DNA of 49,849 nucleotides, from contig JAEEMF010000001.1 in assembly GCA_016283075.1 (NCBI GenBank), forward strand, positions 1-49,849, in the 5' to 3' direction. The translations under genes and the position numbers were made by a program. Shown here in pieces: positions 1-7,399 of this stretch. The DNA comes from Bacilli bacterium. GTDB lineage: Bacteria > Bacillota_I > Bacilli_A > RF39 > UBA660. Every line of letters starts with the position of its first letter. The stretch's first letter is position 1. The notes under the pieces are model-generated. The model worked only from the letters and a program-made list of their open reading frames with translations, was not told the DNA's origin and searched no databases.

Positions 1-53
1 ATATGTTTAATATCTTCAAATACTTTTTCTGTATATTCTTTTATTTCATTCAT
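1..53 (-). CDS. Start of a DinD/BRO-like protein (partial, runs off the window)
   Basis: Only the first 17 residues are inside the window, starting with an ATG at position 53 and the peptide MNEIKEYTEKVFEDIKH. An AGAAAGGA ribosome-binding site lies about seven bases upstream, so this is a real gene start. From memory, the peptide resembles the N-terminus of Firmicutes DNA-damage-inducible protein D (DinD), a BRO/antirepressor-like family. Seventeen residues are too few for certainty. It follows comEC on the same strand with only a 16-base gap and may share its transcript. Confidence 0.45.
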   Translation of the reverse strand, partial: MNEIKEYTEKVFEDIKH

Positions 54-69
54 TTTATCTTTTTCCTTT

Positions 70-2037
70 CTACGGACTACAAGTCTCTATTTTCAATTTA
101 TTATTTTTAATTTTAAACATAATACTGCCATCTTGATCTGTTCTATATATTTTTGATACTTTTAGATTATTTAAGACTTCTTTATTTGGATGACCATATC
201 TATTATTCTTTCCAACACTAATAATGGAATATTTAGGATTCAATTTATTTATAAATTCTTTACTACTACTTGTTTTAGAACCGTGATGTCCTATTTTAAG
301 TACATCTATATTTGGTAAATTATAATTACTTAGTATATCCTTTTCTTTTTCTACTCCGGCATCTCCCATAAACATAAATTTATATCCATTTATATTTGTA
401 TATATGACATTACTATTTTCATTTTCATCATTATACATTTTTGTATAAAAAAAGCTTAATATATCATTATCTATATTTAAATCTTTAATACATGAGTAAT
501 ATAGTATTTTTTTCTCATCTAATTTTTCTATTAAATTATTTTCTAATTCATTAACTTCTCCGCAATTAAATACTACTTTATTTACTTTATAGTTATTTAT
601 TAAATCGGTAGCTTCTCCCATATGATCAAAATCTCCGTGACTAAGTATTATTGTTACATCTTTAATTCCTTTTGATTTTAATACTGGTATTAACACTTTA
701 TTTCCTATGTCGTAGGAAGTACTACCTCCAGTATCAATTAATATATTCCCTTTATTATAAGGATATTCTATTAATATAGAATCTCCCTGCCCTACATCTA
801 TAAAAGTTACTTTATAACTACTATCTAAGAATTTAATATTACTTAAAATATAAATATAGATTATTAGTATAAATAGTTTCTTTATATTAAATCCTTTATA
901 TAAATAGAAAAATAATATGTAATATATACTTATGTAAATGATATTTAAATGAGGTATTATTACATTTATAGAGTATTTATTACAAAATATTGATATAGTT
1001 TCAAATATCTTTACTACTATAAGTAGATATCTATTTAAATAAGGAATAATAAAAGTGAGTAAAGATAAAGGAAATAATATAAAAGAAAGAAGCGGTATAA
1101 ATATAATATTTAGTAAAGGAGATAATATATTTATACTAAAGTTATTATTTATTGTTATAGGAAGACTTATTAAAAGGCAAAGTAAGCTAGTTTTAAATAG
1201 ACTTAATATATAGTTACTACTATTAATAGGAAATAATATTAATCCAATACTTATAGTAAAACTATATATAAATCCAGTATTATAAATATAAAATGGATTA
1301 ATAAATAGAAGTAAACACATTATAGATAAAATAATATCTATATTACTTATTCTCTTATTAAAGATACTTCTTATGATAAAAAATAGTGAACATCTTATTA
1401 CAGAAGGACTCATTCCAGTAAAAAAGATAAAGAATACTAAAAAGATAGATATGAGTATATTAGATACTATTTTTCTTTTAAATATCTTATTTAGCATTAA
1501 AGATAATACTACTATAAAGAATGTTATATGCATTCCAGATACACAGAATAAATGACTTATACCATTTAATTGATATGAGGAGTATATTTCATCATCTAAA
1601 TCATTTTTAGCTAAAATTAGGGTATTTAAATAATGATTATCTATCTTATTTAGTCTATTTATAACTATATTCTTTATTTTATAGAAAATATTAGTATTAT
1701 TCTTAATCTTAATACTATCTAAAGTAAATGTATTATATATTTTCTTACTTAATAGATAGTTTCTATAGTTAAACATATTAAAGTTAGTATTCTTACTAGG
1801 AAGATTACTTTTCCCTTTTACTATAACGTAATCTCCTAAAGAAATATTACTTTTAAAGTTATAATCATTTACTAGAGTATTATTTATAACAAATGATACT
1901 TTATTTTCATAATAAGTAATATCTTTAATAGTACCTTCAATACTTGTAAATTCTTTATATGGATACTTATATAAATTTATAAATAATAGTACATATATAA
2001 AAGTACTACAAAGTAATATAATCCTTAATCTTTTCAA
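70..2037 (-). CDS. comEC: ComEC/Rec2 DNA-uptake channel
   Basis: This is the inner-membrane channel through which single-stranded DNA enters the cytoplasm during natural transformation. The 655 residues follow the family order: an N-terminal membrane segment, an OB-like region (about 30-110), a many-helix competence domain (about 150-400) and a C-terminal metallo-beta-lactamase-like domain from about 410. That last domain contains SHGDFDHMG (His467, Asp469, Asp471, His472) and a later GHHGSKTSSS motif, so its metal site looks intact. The best start is a TTG, with AGGA about ten bases upstream; no ATG lies near. The gene overlaps the end of comEA by 32 bases, so the two are translationally coupled. 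It is full length, which suggests a working system rather than decay. Confidence 0.95.
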   Translation of the reverse strand: MKRLRIILLCSTFIYVLLFINLYKYPYKEFTSIEGTIKDITYYENKVSFVINNTLVNDYNFKSNISLGDYVIVKGKSNLPSKNTNFNMFNYRNYLLSKKIYNTFTLDSIKIKNNTNIFYKIKNIVINRLNKIDNHYLNTLILAKNDLDDEIYSSYQLNGISHLFCVSGMHITFFIVVLSLMLNKIFKRKIVSNILISIFLVFFIFFTGMSPSVIRCSLFFIIRSIFNKRISNIDIILSIMCLLLFINPFYIYNTGFIYSFTISIGLILFPINSSNYILSLFKTSLLCLLISLPITINNNFSINILSPLLNIIFIPLLSFILFPLSLLTFIIPYLNRYLLIVVKIFETISIFCNKYSINVIIPHLNIIYISIYYILFFYLYKGFNIKKLFILIIYIYILSNIKFLDSSYKVTFIDVGQGDSILIEYPYNKGNILIDTGGSTSYDIGNKVLIPVLKSKGIKDVTIILSHGDFDHMGEATDLINNYKVNKVVFNCGEVNELENNLIEKLDEKKILYYSCIKDLNIDNDILSFFYTKMYNDENENSNVIYTNINGYKFMFMGDAGVEKEKDILSNYNLPNIDVLKIGHHGSKTSSSKEFINKLNPKYSIISVGKNNRYGHPNKEVLNNLKVSKIYRTDQDGSIMFKIKNNKLKIETCSP

Positions 2038-2593
2038 ATATACTTTTTCCTATTCCTTTAACATTCATTATTTCTTCAATACTTTTAAATCCATTATTTT
2101 TATCGCGGTATTCTATTATTGCTTTAGCTTTAGATTCTCCGAGTCCCTTAATAGCTTTCAATTCATCAAGTGTAGCACTATTTATTGATACTTTAGTACT
2201 TTTTATAAAGTTTATTGTATCTATATTAGAAATATAGCTAGTAATTATAGATGAATTCTTTACTATAGGACAAATACATTCTTTATCAATATATTTAACA
2301 CTTGTATGAGTCTTATACATTTCTTCTACTTCTTTATCACTATAGATTATTATTACATCTTCATCTTTTAGTTTTCTTGCTAAATTAGTTACACTTATAT
2401 CAGATCCTTCTATTAAACCTCCACTTATATTAATAGCATCATTTGTAGTACTTCCTAGTTTTATAGTATATACTCCGGGATCTTTAACCATACCTTTTAC
2501 TTCTACAGTAATCATTTCTTCTTTAGTATAAGAAAGCGCTATAAGTACAATAATATTTACCACAATTAAAAAGACATTTATTATATTTTTCAT
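2006..2593 (-). CDS. comEA: ComEA DNA-binding competence protein
   Basis: Membrane-anchored receptor that binds double-stranded DNA at the cell surface and passes it to ComEC. Residues 4-20 form an uncleaved membrane anchor. An SLBB-type domain follows (about 28-80, with VEVKGMVKDPGVYTIKLG). The C-terminus holds paired helix-hairpin-helix motifs (about 133-193, with INSATLDELKAIKGLGESKA), the DNA-binding part. An AGGTGATG ribosome-binding site precedes the ATG. Two cysteines near the middle (CICPIV) could form a disulfide outside the cell; that is inference. It is the first gene of a comEA-comEC pair and is cut off from ftsW upstream by a terminator. Confidence 0.95.
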   Translation of the reverse strand: MKNIINVFLIVVNIIVLIALSYTKEEMITVEVKGMVKDPGVYTIKLGSTTNDAINISGGLIEGSDISVTNLARKLKDEDVIIIYSDKEVEEMYKTHTSVKYIDKECICPIVKNSSIITSYISNIDTINFIKSTKVSINSATLDELKAIKGLGESKAKAIIEYRDKNNGFKSIEEIMNVKGIGKSIFEKIKDYITL

Positions 2594-2612
2594 ATCATCA
2601 CCTATTAATATG

Positions 2613-2637
2613 ATACGAGATTAAATGTCTATATCCT
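2613..2637 (-). promoter_or_regulatory. Putative alternative-sigma promoter of comEA-comEC
   Basis: On the minus strand AGGATAT (2637-2631) is followed after 11 bases by CTCGTAT (2619-2613), then 19 bases to the comEA ATG. Nearly the same element sits at the same distance before radC (36887-36912). No TTGACA/TATAAT-like pair lies between the ftsW terminator and comEA, so this is the only candidate promoter. AGGAwwT with an 11-12 base spacer resembles the -35 of SigH-class promoters; the -10 does not match any consensus I know. Confidence 0.55.
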
Positions 2638-2640
2638 TTT

Positions 2641-2676
2641 TTTAAAAGAAAAAACTTATAAAAATTATAAGTTTTT
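2641..2676 (-). terminator. Terminator of ftsW
   Basis: A 12-bp A/T-rich stem (2650-2661 with 2665-2676) and a 3-base loop overlap the ftsW stop codon. The minus strand continues into TTCTTTT. It separates ftsW from the competence pair. Confidence 0.8.
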
Positions 2677-3844
2677 AAGAATTTTGTCTATTTTCTATAT
2701 TAATTCTTTGTACTACTCCTAAAGCAGCTATAAAAGATATTGTAAATGATCCTCCATAACTAATAAGTGGAAGTGGTACTCCGGTATAAGGAAGAAGTCC
2801 TAGAAGTCCTCCAATATTAAATACTACATGAGCAAATAAGTAGCATGCTACTCCAAAGCAAATATATCTTCCTCTAAGGGTTTTAGATTGTTTTGCTACT
2901 TTAAGTATATTAAGTATTAAAATAAAATATAGTATTAATAAAGCAAGACCTATAATAAGTCCATCTTCTTCTACTATAATAGCGAAGATACTATCTGTAT
3001 ATGCTTCTGGTATATAAGAATATTTTTGCTTACTTTTACTAATTCCTACTCCTGTTAAACCACCATCATTCATAGCAATATAACAGTTACATATTTGATA
3101 ACCACTATTTTCATATTTAGAGCAAGGATTAAAGAACTCCGTTAAACGTTCTTTTTGCTCTTTAGTAAGAATATATCCTCTTGCTGCACCTAGTATAGGA
3201 AGAAGTACAATAGCTGTAGCCATAAGTATTAATATATGATTACGTTTATCTTTACTATCAAGTGGTCCTATTAAATATAATGAACCAGTTATAAATAGAA
3301 TAATACTAGCAGTACCAATATCTCCTGATAAAACAACTACTACTGGAATTAATGCTCCTAGAACTACCCATTTAAGTGTAAATTTCCAAGGATCCATTGT
3401 TCCTTTTTTAAATCTAAGTGATGCACTTTCAAAGAATACTGCTATTGCAAGTATTAGTATTGGTTTAGCAAATTCACTAGGCTGTATTGAAAAGTGTTTT
3501 GTTATTGGAATCCAGTTAGTTGCACCTCTTTTAGCAGAACCATAGATAAATAATCCTACTACCAAGCATGTTATAACGAGCCATAATCCTTTAGTTATAT
3601 ATTTATAAAGTTTAGTTGGAAATATCATAGCAACACTTCCAATTGCTACTCCTCCACCTATCATAATTATATGTCTAAAAAAGAAATTAAACATAGAATA
3701 GTGATATCTTGATACAGATTCATTGGCAGATGCACTAACAACACTTAATGTACCAAATATTATTAAAACAACTGTAATAAAAAAGATTGGTTTATTTATT
3801 TTACTAAAAAAGCCATTATTTTTACTAGTTCTACTTTCTGCCAT
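2675..3844 (-). CDS. ftsW: FtsW/RodA/SpoVE-family peptidoglycan polymerase
   Basis: SEDS-family glycosyltransferase that polymerises lipid II into glycan strands together with a class B penicillin-binding protein. There are about ten membrane helices. The family signature in the large outer loop is present (SGYQ..., then YIPEAYTDSIFAIIVEEDG, with the conserved Asp of TDSIFA), and the C-terminal PLISYGGS motif is intact. The sequence fits FtsW better than RodA, from VSASA after helix 1 and the C-terminal QRINIENR, but this choice is inference. The longest frame starts at a GTG three codons earlier; the ATG at 3844 with AAAGG eight bases upstream is preferred (389 residues). Three cysteines in the outer loop are unusual. 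Confidence 0.9.
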   Translation of the reverse strand: MAESRTSKNNGFFSKINKPIFFITVVLIIFGTLSVVSASANESVSRYHYSMFNFFFRHIIMIGGGVAIGSVAMIFPTKLYKYITKGLWLVITCLVVGLFIYGSAKRGATNWIPITKHFSIQPSEFAKPILILAIAVFFESASLRFKKGTMDPWKFTLKWVVLGALIPVVVVLSGDIGTASIILFITGSLYLIGPLDSKDKRNHILILMATAIVLLPILGAARGYILTKEQKERLTEFFNPCSKYENSGYQICNCYIAMNDGGLTGVGISKSKQKYSYIPEAYTDSIFAIIVEEDGLIIGLALLILYFILILNILKVAKQSKTLRGRYICFGVACYLFAHVVFNIGGLLGLLPYTGVPLPLISYGGSFTISFIAALGVVQRINIENRQNS

Positions 3845-3948
3845 ACATATCACCTTTACTATATAAATATAATAACATATTTAATATATTTTTACTATTA
3901 ATAAATGCTTTACTTGTCACTTAGTAAACGTTTTTTTACCCTTAGCAC

Positions 3949-3977
3949 TTATAAAAAAAGCAAAAATATGGTATAAT
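3949..3977 (+). promoter_or_regulatory. Extended -10 promoter of the deformylase gene
   Basis: TGGTATAAT (TATAAT at 3972-3977, TG at 3969-3970) with a weak TTATAA -35 at 3949-3954 and a 17-base spacer. It sits 18 bases before the start codon of the deformylase gene. Confidence 0.75.
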
Positions 3978-3995
3978 GTATACCGGTGATGAAAC

Positions 3996-4544
3996 ATGTT
4001 TAAAAAAGTAGAAATTTTAGACGAAAAAGATCCACATTTAAGAAGAAAGAGTCTTCCATATGAAGAAGAAGTCTCTAAAGAAGAAAAGAAATTAGTGGAA
4101 CAAATAATAACTCATTTAACATATAGTCAAATTGAAGAATACGAAAAGAAATATGATTTAAGACCAGGAATGGGACTAGCTTTTCCTCAAGTTGGTATTA
4201 ATAAAAGACTTATCATAATAGTATATGAATATGATGAAGGAAAATTTGATAATTATGTAGTAGTTAACCCTAAAATTATTAGTCACTCTGAAGAAAAAAT
4301 TGCTGCTGAAGCTGGTGAAGGATGTTTATCTGTTAACCGAGAAGTAGAAGGACATGTTCCAAGATGGGCAAGAGTTACTATAACAGGACTTGATTTAGAC
4401 GGAAATGAAATAAGAATTAGAGCAAGAGAAGACTTATCAATTGCTTTCCAACATGAAATAGATCATTTAGATGGAATACTTTTCTATGATAGAATCGATC
4501 CAAAACATAGATTCTATACAGAAGATGAAATGAGGTTAATATAA
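3996..4544 (+). CDS. def: Peptide deformylase (type 2)
   Basis: Removes the formyl group from the N-terminal methionine of new proteins. All three metal-site motifs are present: GMGLAFPQVG, EGCLSV with metal ligand Cys110, and HEIDH with His153, His157 and catalytic Glu154. The 182-residue length and the EGCLSVNREVEGHVPRWARV version of motif 2 are those of Gram-positive type 2 enzymes. A GGTGAT ribosome-binding site lies five bases before the ATG. It has its own extended -10 promoter and runs against the flanking genes. The sulfotransferase gene follows after three bases, so the two form a short plus-strand operon. This is a housekeeping function. Confidence 0.95.
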   Translation: MFKKVEILDEKDPHLRRKSLPYEEEVSKEEKKLVEQIITHLTYSQIEEYEKKYDLRPGMGLAFPQVGINKRLIIIVYEYDEGKFDNYVVVNPKIISHSEEKIAAEAGEGCLSVNREVEGHVPRWARVTITGLDLDGNEIRIRAREDLSIAFQHEIDHLDGILFYDRIDPKHRFYTEDEMRLI

Positions 4545-4547
4545 TAA

Positions 4548-6482
4548 ATGAGAACTAAGTATAAATTTATATTATTAATTATAGTTGCCTGTTTACTTTC
4601 TATAGCAATATTCTACTTATGTGAAAAACCAAATGAAGTCGAAAAAAGAGAATTACTTATTTCACATCAAAGTAAATTAGATATAGAGTATGCTATGAAA
4701 GAAGAATATACTTTTGATAATCCAAAAGTAGTATTAAATCCTTATGAAATATCCCCTCTTACAGCGCTTATTATATTTGAAACAAAAGATAGAACAAATG
4801 TAACTGTAACAATTAAAGGTAAGGATGATAAAACAACTATAACAAATGAATTTAAACCTACTAACGAACACTATTTACCTATATATGGTTTATATCCTGA
4901 TACAAATAATGAAGTAATTATCTCTATGAACGGAGAAAGTAAAACTATTTATATTAAAACTGATAAATTACCTGATGATTTTGTAAAACCAACTAATGTA
5001 TATGCTGATAGAAATGAACTTGGTACAGAAATGTACTTCTTTACTCCATCAAGTAATGGCTATGCTTCTGCATATGATATAAATGGAGATGTAAGATGGT
5101 ATTTAACTGAAACACTTACATGGGATATTCAAAGATTAAATAATGGTCACTTACTTTTAAGTACAAATAGACTTATGAATAATCCTTATTATATGACAGG
5201 TTTATACGAAATAGATTTATTAGGTAAAATATATTATGAATACTCTCTAGAAGGAGGATACCATCATGATGTATTTGAAATGCCTAATGGAAACTTACTT
5301 GTTGCAACAAATAACTTTAAATCAGATACAGTTGAAGATTATATAGTAGAAATAGATCGTACAACTGGTGATGTCGTAAAAGAAATAGATTTAACTGATA
5401 TACTTGATGTTAAGACTGGTAAAAATGAAGATTACTCTACTGATTATGATTGGTTCCATAATAACTCAGTATGGTATGATGAAAACACTAATTCAATTAC
5501 TTTATCTGGTAGACATGTTGATGCTATTGTAAATATTGACTACTCTACTAATAAAATAAACTGGATTATTGGTGATAGTACAAACTGGAGTGATGAATAT
5601 TTAAAATATTTCTTCAATCCACTTAAGAAAAACTTTACTTGGCAATATGCTCAGCACGCTGCAATGATGCTTCCAAACGGAAATATATTTGTATTTGATA
5701 ATGGTAATAATAGATCTAAAACAAAAGAAGGAAGTATAGATGCAAATAACAATTATAGCCGAGGAGTTATCTTTAAAATAAATACAAAGAATATGTCAAT
5801 TGATACAGTGTGGGAATATGGTAAAGAAAAAGGTTCAGCTTATTACTCTCCATATATCTCAGATGTAGATTATTTAAGTGAAAATCACTATTTAATTAAC
5901 TTTGGCGGACATAGTACTACAAAAGATGGTGTTAATAATAATCCAGCCGGTCTTACTGAAGTAACAAGTTTAAATAGTATTACTACTGAAATTAAAAATA
6001 ATAAAGAAATATTTAAAATAGAACTTCCTACTAATACTTATAGAGTAGAAAAATTATCTTTATATAGTAATGATTCATATTCAAATGAATTTGGTGAAAG
6101 ATTAGGAAGTCTAGGCAAAACTGAAACTTATAATAAAAGACCACTACTAATATTTACTAAAGATGCTGAAGATATTATTAAAAAATACAATATTAAAGTA
6201 GTAAAAGAAGAAGATAGATTAGTAGTAACAGGTACATACAAAAAAAGTGATAATGTAGATATTATCCTTGATAATGTATTTGATAAGAAAGATTATAAAG
6301 TAATAGTATCATATAAACCTTATACAGCACTATGTGTAGATTTAAATACAGGTAGTGATAAAGATAATACTTTAACAATTAATAGATATATTAATGATGA
6401 AGGTTTAAATGGTAAATATTACCTATTTATGAAAATTAATAATAAGATATATGATCTAAACTTATATGTAGATTATAGATAA
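4548..6482 (+). CDS. Aryl-sulfate sulfotransferase (ASST family), membrane anchored
   Basis: Member of the PAPS-independent arylsulfotransferase family, which moves sulfate from one phenolic sulfate to another phenol. Residues 7-25 form a membrane anchor that places the enzyme outside the cell; the Cys25 context is not a good lipobox. A beta-rich N-terminal domain (about 50-150) precedes the propeller domain. Family residues that bind or carry sulfate in the E. coli enzyme have matches: HHD (His239/240), DWFHNNSV (His304), SGRHVDAI (Arg322) and QYAQHAAM (His370, the likely sulfo-His). The 644-residue length is slightly above the usual 570-620. It is cotranscribed with the deformylase gene. 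Substrates cannot be read from sequence; in a gut organism, host or dietary phenol sulfates are plausible. Confidence 0.88.
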   Translation: MRTKYKFILLIIVACLLSIAIFYLCEKPNEVEKRELLISHQSKLDIEYAMKEEYTFDNPKVVLNPYEISPLTALIIFETKDRTNVTVTIKGKDDKTTITNEFKPTNEHYLPIYGLYPDTNNEVIISMNGESKTIYIKTDKLPDDFVKPTNVYADRNELGTEMYFFTPSSNGYASAYDINGDVRWYLTETLTWDIQRLNNGHLLLSTNRLMNNPYYMTGLYEIDLLGKIYYEYSLEGGYHHDVFEMPNGNLLVATNNFKSDTVEDYIVEIDRTTGDVVKEIDLTDILDVKTGKNEDYSTDYDWFHNNSVWYDENTNSITLSGRHVDAIVNIDYSTNKINWIIGDSTNWSDEYLKYFFNPLKKNFTWQYAQHAAMMLPNGNIFVFDNGNNRSKTKEGSIDANNNYSRGVIFKINTKNMSIDTVWEYGKEKGSAYYSPYISDVDYLSENHYLINFGGHSTTKDGVNNNPAGLTEVTSLNSITTEIKNNKEIFKIELPTNTYRVEKLSLYSNDSYSNEFGERLGSLGKTETYNKRPLLIFTKDAEDIIKKYNIKVVKEEDRLVVTGTYKKSDNVDIILDNVFDKKDYKVIVSYKPYTALCVDLNTGSDKDNTLTINRYINDEGLNGKYYLFMKINNKIYDLNLYVDYR

Positions 6483-6485
6483 CAA

Positions 6486-6518
6486 AAAAAGTAATCATTT
6501 AAATAATGATTACTTTTT
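6486..6518. terminator. Bidirectional terminator between the sulfotransferase gene and the 139-aa gene
   Basis: Perfect 14-bp stem (6486-6499 with 6505-6518) and a 5-base loop, with A-runs and T-runs on both sides. It serves both converging genes and overlaps the last bases of the minus-strand one. Confidence 0.85.
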
Positions 6519-6936
6519 ATTTGTTTATCATATTAAGTAAAGTAATTTTAAACATATCTTTTTCGCTATGTTCTTTTGATACCATTACACCTTTATATGT
6601 AACAAGTTCTGATTGATGACCTTCTGATAAGATATCTTCAGGTGTAAGTTTATCAAGCATTACTACTTTTTCATTTTCATATACTATGTAATGAAGAGTT
6701 ATATCTCCATGTACTTTAGAAAACATTATATCAGTTGGAAGTTTTAATTCATATGATTTACTTCCTTTAGAACTATTAGTTGAGACTAATTTACCTAAGA
6801 AGTTACCTTCTTTTAAAGCTGGATAATATTCAAAATATAACTTTTTGTATGCAAGCATATTATATTTTTTCAGTGAACGTTCTAGCTTTTTAAATTCGTT
6901 CTCATTGATATAATCGAATACGAAGTTTCCTTTCAT
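6517..6936 (-). CDS. Hypothetical 139-aa soluble protein
   Basis: No family recognised. The protein is small, without signal or membrane segment, rich in Lys/Glu/Tyr, with alternating strands (for example DIMFSKVHGDITLHYIVYENEKVVML) that suggest a beta or alpha/beta fold. The start is well supported by an AAGGGGG ribosome-binding site and a full-consensus sigma-A promoter (6969-6997) with its own terminator downstream. It is therefore a single-gene, probably well expressed unit. The strong promoter on an unknown protein makes it more interesting than its length suggests. Confidence 0.8.
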   Translation of the reverse strand: MKGNFVFDYINENEFKKLERSLKKYNMLAYKKLYFEYYPALKEGNFLGKLVSTNSSKGSKSYELKLPTDIMFSKVHGDITLHYIVYENEKVVMLDKLTPEDILSEGHQSELVTYKGVMVSKEHSEKDMFKITLLNMINK

Positions 6937-6968
6937 TTTTATACCCCCTTATACCCAATTTGTACCAT

Positions 6969-6997
6969 ATTATAACAAACAAGGTATAAATTGTCAA
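6969..6997 (-). promoter_or_regulatory. Consensus sigma-A promoter of the 139-aa gene
   Basis: TTGACA (6997-6992) and TATAAT (6974-6969) are separated by exactly 17 bases. This is a perfect consensus promoter placed just after the stop codon of the Smr gene. Confidence 0.9.
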
Positions 6998-7004
6998 GAA
7001 AAAG

Positions 7005-7280
7005 TTATTTATCTAAATTAATTTCTACTAAAGTACATCCTTGATTATAGTAATAAGTTTTATAAGCGATAACTTTCTTATTCTTTCTTAAAGTATCACT
7101 TGTAGTAGTTCTAAGAAGTCCTGAACCAATACCATGTACTATACAGAATAAATTATTCTTTTGTTTATAGTTATCATTTATAAAATCATTTATTAGTACT
7201 CTAGCTGTTTCACTATTTTCACCGTGAAGATCTATTTTCGGAAGATTATCAATGTAAATGACTTCGTCTATATGCATCAT
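7005..7280 (-). CDS. Stand-alone Smr-domain protein
   Basis: A 91-residue protein that is almost entirely one Smr domain: the DLHG motif at about 17-20, then VHGIGSGLLR, the HGxGxG core, at about 49-58. In larger proteins (MutS2, SmrB) the Smr domain is an endonuclease or nucleic-acid-binding module; SmrB cleaves mRNA at collided ribosomes. Here no ATPase or MutS part is attached, so the precise role is unknown. An AGGAG site lies nine bases before the first of two ATGs. It has its own promoter and no clear terminator before the next gene's promoter. Confidence 0.85.
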   Translation of the reverse strand: MMHIDEVIYIDNLPKIDLHGENSETARVLINDFINDNYKQKNNLFCIVHGIGSGLLRTTTSDTLRKNKKVIAYKTYYYNQGCTLVEINLDK

Positions 7281-7303
7281 ATTGAATCTCTCCTACTATA
7301 GAT

Positions 7304-7332
7304 ATTATATTATAAATACTATTATATTTCAA
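7304..7332 (-). promoter_or_regulatory. Sigma-A promoter of the Smr gene
   Basis: TTGAAA (7332-7327), 17 bases, TATAAT (7309-7304), about 24 bases before the Smr start codon. Confidence 0.75.
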
Positions 7333-7362
7333 TAAAAAAAACACTTTTTTATTTGTAAATAT

Positions 7363-7399
7363 GTAAAAAATACTTAAGAATTTTTACTTCTTAAGTATT
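7363..7399 (-). terminator. Terminator of murC
   Basis: 12-bp stem (7369-7380 with 7388-7399), 7-base loop, then TTTT on the minus strand. The upstream arm lies inside the end of murC. Confidence 0.8.

Noticed and set aside
2613..2637. The comEA element as a streptococcal CIN-box (TACGAATA).
   Set aside because: The exact octamer is absent on the coding strand; only a related CTCGTAT is present, so it is described as a new shared motif.
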